19,492 nt of DNA from CAG-826 sp964546565 (GTDB taxonomy: Bacteria > Bacillota_I > Bacilli_A > RFN20 > CAG-826): positions 1 to 19,492 of the forward strand of contig CAZJKC010000031.1 in the NCBI GenBank assembly GCA_964546565.1. Reading direction: 5' to 3'. Of the stretch, positions 14,390 to 19,492 are shown in pieces; the first letter of the stretch is position 1, and every line of letters begins with the position of its first letter. The notes beneath the pieces were generated by a model. It ran no database searches. It was not told the origin of the DNA and worked only from the letters and a program-made list of their open reading frames with translations. A program made the position numbers and the translations under genes.

Positions 14390-15281
14390 CGGGGACTGCG
14401 TTTCCTATTTTATCGCCCATTTCGTGTTCGACAAGATATTGATAATAGCCTTTAACCATTTCAAAGTCATTTTCATAAGTTTCAAATCCACATTTTGGAA
14501 TGGCGATTTCTAAAAGCTCTTTCGTATATGGACCGGCATAATTATTTGTACTCGCGTTAATGGCTGTTTGTTCAACATTGGTGGTTATGGCATCATATTG
14601 CTCATCAATGCTCTTTAAATCGTCTTTTATTTCATTATAACGGTCTTTTTTGACAAAAATACCACTTTGTGGATAATTATCCATTCCGGTAATCTCTTTC
14701 CAATATTGCTTTAATGGGACAATTGATAATGATGTATCATTTAATGATGATGCATTGGGCTCTGATGTAATAAGGCAATCGATGGAATTATCCTCTATGA
14801 ATAAATTTTGCGCTAAAGTGACATTGTCGGAATAAGTAATTTTATCTGTAGCGATATTATTTTCTTTTAATATTGATTCAAAAACAATTCCTGGAGTACT
14901 ACTCTTTCCAAATGATTGAATAGTTTTGTCTACTAAATCTTTTAAATCGTTAATCGGTGTTCTAGAGACTAAGTAAAGATTGTCCCAAACGATAGTGCGA
15001 TATAATCCATAAGATTTTTGGCCACTTGAATAACGAAGGGCACCTAAGTTGATGGGGGCACAAATGATATCCTTGTCTTCATTTGTAAAAGCCGCAGTCA
15101 ATGGTTGAGGACCTGCTACAAACTCCACATTCTCTTGATGTTCAACCGCATAGTTGACAATCGCGATAGCGGGTGCTCCTTTGGGCGCAATAATGCTTGT
15201 ATTCGTATTATTATTACTATTGTTATTACATCCTGCTAATAAAAGAATACTTGCTAATGTTAATATAAATTGTTTTTTCAT
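14364..15281 (-). CDS. ABC transporter substrate-binding lipoprotein, SsuA/NMT1-like
   Basis: This is a 305-residue extracellular solute-binding lipoprotein. The N-terminus has a basic start, a hydrophobic stretch and a lipobox LLAGC with Cys18 as the lipidated residue, followed by an Asn-rich linker. APKGAPAIAIVNYA (about 32-45) opens the binding fold. ICAPINLGALRY and TPGIVFESILKENNI are typical of the NitT/SsuA/THI5-like group that binds small organic or inorganic solutes. The ligand cannot be told from sequence. The ATG at 15281 has GAGGTG seven bases upstream. It is divergent from the Crp-like regulator gene with a shared 78-bp control region, so regulation by that protein is likely. Confidence 0.9.
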   Translation of the reverse strand: MKKQFILTLASILLLAGCNNNSNNNTNTSIIAPKGAPAIAIVNYAVEHQENVEFVAGPQPLTAAFTNEDKDIICAPINLGALRYSSGQKSYGLYRTIVWDNLYLVSRTPINDLKDLVDKTIQSFGKSSTPGIVFESILKENNIATDKITYSDNVTLAQNLFIEDNSIDCLITSEPNASSLNDTSLSIVPLKQYWKEITGMDNYPQSGIFVKKDRYNEIKDDLKSIDEQYDAITTNVEQTAINASTNNYAGPYTKELLEIAIPKCGFETYENDFEMVKGYYQYLVEHEMGDKIGNAVPDEDFYLQK

Positions 15282-15301
15282 TTCTTTTCACCTCGTTAGT
15301 T

Positions 15302-15307
15302 ATTATA
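15302..15307 (-). promoter_or_regulatory. -10 box of the ABC lipoprotein-permease operon
   Basis: TATAAT on the minus strand (15307-15302) would start RNA near 15295, about 14 bases before the lipoprotein ATG. No recognisable -35 hexamer lies 16-18 bp upstream (the sequence there is ATTATTT). The Crp-type operator abuts that place, which is the usual arrangement for a class II activated promoter. Confidence 0.6.
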
Positions 15308-15328
15308 TGCTATTATTAAATATAAATA

Positions 15329-15346
15329 ATGTGACAATTATCACAT
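15329..15346. promoter_or_regulatory. Crp-type operator between the ABC genes and the regulator gene
   Basis: ATGTGA-CAATTA-TCACAT contains TGTGA-N6-TCACA, which is exactly the core of the E. coli CRP consensus. The centre (15337.5) is about 42 bp upstream of the expected start of the ABC transcript, the class II activator position. On the other side it ends 14 bp before the regulator ATG, overlapping the probable transcription start of that gene, where binding would repress it. The regulator has the matching RETxxR recognition helix. Confidence 0.8.
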
Positions 15347-15359
15347 GTAAGGGGTTTTA

Positions 15360-15980
15360 ATGATGGAAAATATGGAAATGAAATTACAAAGAATATTAAA
15401 TGATAAAGAAATGAAATTATTGATAAAGAAATCATTTAATAAAGATGATATCTTATTTCATCAAGATGAATTATGCGCCGAAGTTAATATCTTAATTAAA
15501 GGTGAAATAATGATGATCAATTATGATGAAGAAGGTCATGAAAGTATCTTTAATGTCATGGAGCCCGGGTCTTTTTTTGGAAATAATCTTCTCTTCTCTT
15601 CTCATCCTTATTATTTAGGTCATATTATTGGCGTTACTAACGGGCAATATTTATGCTTACGAAAAGATGATTTAATTACTTTACTCCATTCAAATAAAGA
15701 GTTCTTCCATCTTTATATGCAAATCATTGCTGATAAGACCATCAATGTTACCAAACGATTAAAGATTATGTCAATTCAAAATGCGACCCAAAGATTTATC
15801 GCTTTTCTTGAGTATAAAGATCCATTAAATAAAGGTTTTCCTATTATTTCAGTTACAAAACTTGCCAAAGAATTGTCTTTGCCGCGTGAAACAATGTCAC
15901 GAATCATTTCAAAGCTTATTTTAGAAGGAAAAATCATTAAGATAAATAAAACAATACGACATAATAAAAGCGTCTCATAG
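15360..15980 (+). CDS. Crp/Fnr-family transcription regulator
   Basis: The product is 206 residues. The N-terminal beta-roll sensor domain (about 25-115) includes GEIMMINYDEEGHE and EPGSFFGNN. A long dimerisation helix follows (about 112-138), then a winged helix-turn-helix (about 143-200). The recognition helix SLPRETMSR (173-181) has Arg176, Glu177 and Arg181 in the same spacing as E. coli CRP Arg180, Glu181 and Arg185, which read GTGA. The cAMP-binding Arg-Ser of CRP is not present in the SSHPYYLGH segment, and there are only two Cys (39 and 99), too few for an FNR-type iron-sulfur cluster, so the signal is unknown. AAGGGG precedes two successive ATG codons; 15363 is an equally good start. 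Confidence 0.92.
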   Translation: MMENMEMKLQRILNDKEMKLLIKKSFNKDDILFHQDELCAEVNILIKGEIMMINYDEEGHESIFNVMEPGSFFGNNLLFSSHPYYLGHIIGVTNGQYLCLRKDDLITLLHSNKEFFHLYMQIIADKTINVTKRLKIMSIQNATQRFIAFLEYKDPLNKGFPIISVTKLAKELSLPRETMSRIISKLILEGKIIKINKTIRHNKSVS

Positions 15981-15988
15981 GACGCTTT
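15961..15988 (-). terminator. Terminator between the convergent crp-like and deoB genes
   Basis: AAAGCGTC (15967-15974) and GACGCTTT (15981-15988) form a perfect 8-bp stem with a 6-nt loop. On the minus strand it is followed by T-rich sequence (CTTTTATTAT) and stops deoB transcripts. The last codons and the TAG of the crp-like gene lie inside the hairpin, so it may also end that transcript, although the plus side continues in A rather than T. Confidence 0.85.
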
Positions 15989-15994
15989 AAAAAC

Positions 15995-17188
15995 TTATTT
16001 TAGCAATTCTTCGATACTTTGACCAATCATAGAATCATCTTTTTCAAGATGGAAATTCTCCAGGATTGTAGCGCCGATATCGGCAAAACTTTGTCTTTCT
16101 TGTAGCATTTTACCATCTGTTATAAGGCGTGAATAACATAACAAGGGTACATGCTCACGAGTATGGTCGGTACCAGTATGGGTTGGGTCATTTCCATGGT
16201 CCGCTGTAATCATTACTAAATCATCATCATTTATGACTTCTAAGAACTCTTTTAATTGACCATCGAACTCTTCAATACATTTTCCATATCCTAGCGGATT
16301 GCGACGATGACCATATTCAGAATCAAATTCAACAAGATTGATAAAGCAAATACCTTCATAATCCATAGTTTTAGCTTCGATAATAGCTTTGTTCATGCCA
16401 TCAACATTGGATATGGTCTTTTGTGTTCTAGTCGCTCCGATTCCATTGAAAATATCGTATATCTTTCCGATACATGAGACGACATAACCATTACTCTTAA
16501 GTATGTCGAGAGCGGTTATACCTGAGGGTGATAATGCATAATCATGGCGATTAGATGTGCGCTTAAATGTTTGAGCATCTTCACCGATAAATGGTCGGGC
16601 GATTACTCTTCCTAATAGGTATTCAGGTCTTAAGCATATATCGCGGGCTATTTTACAACAACGATATAGTTCTTTGACACCCGTTGTTTCTTCGTGAGCG
16701 GCAATTTGTAAAACGCTATCGGCGGAAGTATAAACAATTAAAGAATTGTCTCGTTTTTGTTCTTCACCTAGTTGAACTAATATTTCCGTACCACTAGAAG
16801 CATAATTTCCAATTATTTTATGACCGGTCTTCTCTTCTAATTCTTTTATTAATTCATTAGGAAATCCGGTATCGGTAAAAGTTTTAAATGGTCTGGTAGT
16901 TAGTATTCCCATCATTTCCCAGTGTCCAGTCATAGTGTCTTTACCATTACTTGCTTCATTTAAGATTAATGAATATGAATGAGGATGATCAACTTTCTTG
17001 GTTCCTAAGACATCACCTAAATCAGCAATGCCTAATTTTTCTAATGTTGGAATATTTAATCCACCACATTTTAAGGCAGTATGGACGAATGTGTTTGTAC
17101 CTTCATCACCAAAAGAAGCGGCATCTTTCATAGCCCCAATACCTGCTGAATCCATAACGATGACAAAGATTCGTTTATATTTTTTCAT
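15995..17188 (-). CDS. deoB: Phosphopentomutase
   Basis: DeoB interconverts ribose-1-phosphate (or deoxyribose-1-phosphate) and the 5-phosphate in nucleoside salvage. The 397-residue protein matches the Bacillus-type family throughout. Asp13 in VMDSAGIG is a metal ligand, Thr85 in GKDTMTGHWE is the phosphorylated residue, and Asp157 lies in YTSADSVLQIA. Asp289 and His294 in EFDSEYGHRR, Asp330-His331 in TADHGND and His342 in GTDHTREH complete the di-manganese site. AAGGAG is seven bases before the ATG. It follows xerD by 34 bp; the xerD (ripX)-deoB (drm) pair is conserved in Bacillus. No purine nucleoside phosphorylase gene follows here. Confidence 0.97.
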   Translation of the reverse strand: MKKYKRIFVIVMDSAGIGAMKDAASFGDEGTNTFVHTALKCGGLNIPTLEKLGIADLGDVLGTKKVDHPHSYSLILNEASNGKDTMTGHWEMMGILTTRPFKTFTDTGFPNELIKELEEKTGHKIIGNYASSGTEILVQLGEEQKRDNSLIVYTSADSVLQIAAHEETTGVKELYRCCKIARDICLRPEYLLGRVIARPFIGEDAQTFKRTSNRHDYALSPSGITALDILKSNGYVVSCIGKIYDIFNGIGATRTQKTISNVDGMNKAIIEAKTMDYEGICFINLVEFDSEYGHRRNPLGYGKCIEEFDGQLKEFLEVINDDDLVMITADHGNDPTHTGTDHTREHVPLLCYSRLITDGKMLQERQSFADIGATILENFHLEKDDSMIGQSIEELLK

Positions 17189-17222
17189 AGTTTATCTCCT
17201 TGCTTTATGCAATAATTATACA

Positions 17223-18107
17223 CTATTTCCGTTTGCTATACAAATCATAGGCACTTAAAATGCGATTCGTACTAATGTGTGTATATATTTGCGTAGTGGC
17301 AATATTGCTATGGCCTAACATTTCTTGGACGGCCCGTAATTCGGCTCCATTTTCTAATAAATGAGTGGCAAAACAATGTCGTAAGGTGTGAGGTGATATT
17401 TCTTTGTTTATTCCCACTTTTTGGGCATATTCTTTGATTTTTTGAAAGAAATACTGGCGAGATAATGGTTTTCCTTGACGATTCAAAAAAACATATTTGC
17501 TATTTCTTCCAACATTGCGGTGGCGAACTTCTTGTATATATTTTTGTAAGTATTCGATAGCATAATCACCGATAGGTATAATACGTTCCTTACGGCCTTT
17601 GCCAAAAATTCTTACTAAACCATTTTCAAGATTCAACATTGACCTTTCTAAAGATAATAATTCTGAAACTCGTAACCCCGAAGCATACATTAATTCTAGC
17701 ATAGCTTTATCACGCATTCCGGCATCTGTTGTGATATCAGGAGCGTCTAATAATTGTTCAACTTCTTCCATTGTTAAACAAGTTGGATAATGAATACCAA
17801 TTTTTGGTGGCTCAATATTCGGAATTTTAATTTCTAAGAGATGCTCTCGTTGTAAGAATAAATAGAAATTACGAATTGTCGATAAACGCCTTGTTATTGT
17901 TGTTGCGGATAGGCCGTTTATACTCTGCTCTCTAATTAACTGATAAATATGTTCGCCTTTTAAATCTTTGGTATCACTGACATCGCTTTTGATAAGAGAA
18001 AAGAAAAGATTTAAGTCATCTAAATAATTATTAACGGTATTTGGCGTTAATCCTTTTTCAACCAAGAGATACTGGATGAATAAATCACGGGCATCATCTA
18101 ATTTCAT
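17223..18107 (-). CDS. xerD: Site-specific tyrosine recombinase XerD
   Basis: XerD works with XerC at dif to resolve chromosome dimers. The 294-residue protein has the N-terminal SAM-like core-binding domain (about 1-95) and the catalytic domain with all six active-site residues: Arg146 in ASGLRVSEL, Lys170 in FGKGRKERIIP, His240 and Arg243 in SPHTLRHCFATH, His266 in LGHSNIATTQ and Tyr275 in IYTH. XerC is similar; the adjacent deoB and the closeness to Bacillus ripX favour XerD. AAAGGAG lies five bases before the ATG. It lies 31 bp after dinB and 34 bp before deoB, in one apparent operon. Confidence 0.93.
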   Translation of the reverse strand: MKLDDARDLFIQYLLVEKGLTPNTVNNYLDDLNLFFSLIKSDVSDTKDLKGEHIYQLIREQSINGLSATTITRRLSTIRNFYLFLQREHLLEIKIPNIEPPKIGIHYPTCLTMEEVEQLLDAPDITTDAGMRDKAMLELMYASGLRVSELLSLERSMLNLENGLVRIFGKGRKERIIPIGDYAIEYLQKYIQEVRHRNVGRNSKYVFLNRQGKPLSRQYFFQKIKEYAQKVGINKEISPHTLRHCFATHLLENGAELRAVQEMLGHSNIATTQIYTHISTNRILSAYDLYSKRK

Positions 18108-18122
18108 ATTTACTCCTTTCTT

Positions 18123-18146
18123 ACTAATTATCTACTAATTATCTAC
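18123..18146. repeat. Tandem 11-bp repeat across the dinB stop codon
   Basis: ACTAATTATCT occurs twice in tandem (18123-18133 and 18134-18144), followed by a third partial ACT. The second copy contains the dinB stop codon (minus strand TAA at 18141-18139), and the repeat fills the dinB-xerD spacer just ahead of the xerD ribosome binding site. It looks like a recent slippage duplication; no function is evident. Confidence 0.7.
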
Positions 18147-19317
18147 TTTTTGTCTTTTTTACATCGGAAGCTCGCACAAATAATTGTTTATGTGCTTTTC
18201 GGTTCATTTCTTGAATTAATAGTTTTGTAGCACACTCCTCTTCATGCTTTTGATAATCAAAAATGGTCATTTGCACAACGATATCTTCTTCATTAACTAA
18301 GTTTTGTAATGTAACACCTATTAATCTAATCATTTGTCCTTGATAATTTTGATCGAAAAGATTCAAAGCGGTTCGATAAATAGTTTCGAAATCATTAAAA
18401 GGTGTTGAAAATGATTTTGAACGATTATTAATTTTAAAATCACTATATTTTATAACAATTTGAACGGTTGTTCCCTTTTTCTTTTTCTTTTGCGCTTCTT
18501 GAGCAACACTTGATGATAATTCATAAAAAAGATCTTTTATTTCTTCATAATTATCAGTATTTTCCATGAGAGTCGATGAATGGCCAATAGATTTAGGATC
18601 CCATGGCTCCACATCGACATAATCACTTCCGAGCCCTTTTGCCCAGTCTTTTAAGACATAATAAAACTTTCCTAATGTTTGTTTGACTTCATAAGAATCA
18701 TCATTGACAAAATCACCAATTGTTCGGATTCCAAGTGATCTTAATCGTGGAGCGTTCTTCTTTCCGATACCATACATATCTTCTATAGGTAATGGATATA
18801 TCTTATGAGGAATATCACGACGACGAATAATAGTTATTCCATTTGGCTTTTTCATGTCAGACCCCATTTTTGCTAGAAATTTAGTGGGGGCAATACCAAT
18901 TGAACATAATAATTTTGTATGATTATATAGTTCTTTTTGAAAATCTTGAAAGTATTGTATAACATTAGGACAATTCTTTAATGTTTCAGTCATATCAACA
19001 TAACATTCATCGATCGAGGCTACTTCAAGAATAGATGAATGCTCTTTAACAAATGATAGAAATTCATGTGATTTTTGATGGTAAAACTTAAAATCACAAT
19101 CTTTTATAATGACTTTTGGACATAATTTTTTGGCCATATATGTAGGCATGGCGGAATGTATTCCATATTTTCTAGCCGCATAATTGGCGGTTGATATAAT
19201 ACCTCTTCTCATACTTCCACCAACCACTAGCGGCTTATTTTCTAAACTAGGATCTTTTATTTCTTCACAACGCGCAAAAAAAGCATTCAAATCAATGTGA
19301 ACAATAATGCGCGCCAT
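18139..19317 (-). CDS. dinB: DNA polymerase IV (Y-family translesion polymerase)
   Basis: DinB copies past damaged bases with low fidelity. The 392-residue product has the Y-family palm motifs HIDLNAFFARCEE (Asp9, with an aromatic steric gate at 13-14) and SIDECYVDM (catalytic Asp103-Glu104). GIAPTKFLAKMGSDMKKPNG (141-160) lies near the thumb, an IEDMYGIGKK helix-hairpin-helix follows (about 178-187), and the little-finger domain runs from about 240. QMTIF (349-353) resembles the beta-clamp binding motif. Lys-rich KKKKKG (277-282) sits in the linker. AGGAGG seven bases before the ATG fixes the start. It is the first gene of dinB-xerD-deoB. Confidence 0.95.
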   Translation of the reverse strand: MARIIVHIDLNAFFARCEEIKDPSLENKPLVVGGSMRRGIISTANYAARKYGIHSAMPTYMAKKLCPKVIIKDCDFKFYHQKSHEFLSFVKEHSSILEVASIDECYVDMTETLKNCPNVIQYFQDFQKELYNHTKLLCSIGIAPTKFLAKMGSDMKKPNGITIIRRRDIPHKIYPLPIEDMYGIGKKNAPRLRSLGIRTIGDFVNDDSYEVKQTLGKFYYVLKDWAKGLGSDYVDVEPWDPKSIGHSSTLMENTDNYEEIKDLFYELSSSVAQEAQKKKKKGTTVQIVIKYSDFKINNRSKSFSTPFNDFETIYRTALNLFDQNYQGQMIRLIGVTLQNLVNEEDIVVQMTIFDYQKHEEECATKLLIQEMNRKAHKQLFVRASDVKKTKSR

Positions 19318-19337
19318 AATACCGCCTCCTATAAAAA

Positions 19338-19346
19338 ATTATAGCA
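19338..19346 (-). promoter_or_regulatory. Extended -10 promoter of dinB-xerD-deoB
   Basis: On the minus strand TGCTATAAT (19346-19338) is a perfect extended -10 element 20 bp before the dinB ATG, giving a leader of only about 13 nt. No good -35 is visible 17-18 bp upstream (TTCATCA there), as is usual for extended -10 promoters. No LexA-type operator was recognised. Confidence 0.6.
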
Positions 19347-19399
19347 TAAATCATAATAATTGATGAAAAACTGTGTTTTGTAACCCTTTTTATTAAAAT

Positions 19400-19441
19400 T
19401 ACAAAAAAAGGTAAGATTACTCAGTAGAGTAAACTCACCTT
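19400..19441 (-). terminator. Terminator of a minus-strand gene beyond the window
   Basis: TTACTC (19417-19422) and GAGTAA (19427-19432) form the upper stem with a 4-nt loop. AAGGT (19408-19412) and ACCTT (19437-19441) form the lower stem, with a 4x4 internal loop between. On the minus strand the hairpin is followed by a run of seven T (19409-19403). The 51 bases beyond it (19442-19492) hold no recognisable coding end. Confidence 0.8.
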
Positions 19442-19492
19442 GTATTGATGGTGAAAATGTTATAGTTATACATATTCATATAATTATTTTAA

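Noticed and set aside
15154..15360. Plus-strand frame across the lipoprotein signal peptide and the promoter region
   Set aside because: It is antisense to the lipobox region and crosses the operator and promoter; it has no ribosome binding site.

Overview
The window is AT-rich, gene-dense bacterial chromosome from a low-GC Bacillota (Firmicutes) lineage. Gene order supports this: a plsY gene divergent from parE-parC, the yqeG-yqeH-yhbY-nadD-yqeK string, xerD-deoB, and efp followed by a spoIIIA gene are all Bacillus-type neighbourhoods. Several traits suggest a reduced lineage near the Erysipelotrichia/Haloplasma/Mollicutes side of Bacilli. These are fusion of nadD with yqeK, a spoIIIA locus that shows only spoIIIAH, and no TGA stop codon in any of the 20 genes read here. 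Trp is encoded by TGG, so the standard bacterial code fits. The exact taxon cannot be fixed from sequence reading alone.

Layout. 1-1032: a four-helix membrane protein (possibly YqhR-like) and efp, closed by a terminator. 1185-1658: spoIIIAH alone, with its own terminator. 1964-2200: yneF. 2286-2972 (minus): plsY, sharing a 130-bp divergent promoter region with the parE-parC operon (3103-7619). 7803-8855 (minus): a SigK-type sporulation sigma factor that keeps a short pro-sequence, then a small two-helix membrane protein. 8987-12390: the ribosome-assembly and NAD operon yqeG-yqeH-yhbY-[nadD-yqeK fusion], whose last protein carries an extra C-terminal domain that may be a divergent RsfS. 12391-12992: about 600 bp with no convincing gene but with RNA-like hairpins. 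12993-13538 (minus): a stand-alone MazF/PemK-type protein with an N-terminal extension. 13637-15281 (minus): a lipoprotein plus permease pair of a NitT/SsuA-type ABC importer without an ATPase gene. It is divergent from a Crp/Fnr-family regulator (15360-15980), and a TGTGA-N6-TCACA operator lies between them. 15995-19317 (minus): dinB-xerD-deoB. The window ends in the terminator of a minus-strand gene lying beyond 19492.

Points to take away. (1) Two mother-cell/engulfment sporulation components, SpoIIIAH and pro-SigK, occur in a genome whose spoIIIA locus appears stripped of AA-AG at this site. (2) EF-P has lost the PGKG tip, with Met at the position normally modified. (3) ParC carries Ser where nearly all homologues have Asp or Glu in the quinolone-binding helix. 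(4) The Crp-like regulator has the same RETxxR recognition helix as E. coli CRP, and a matching operator sits about 42 bp upstream of the likely transcription start of the ABC genes. No insertion sequence, prophage, CRISPR array, tRNA or rRNA was seen.
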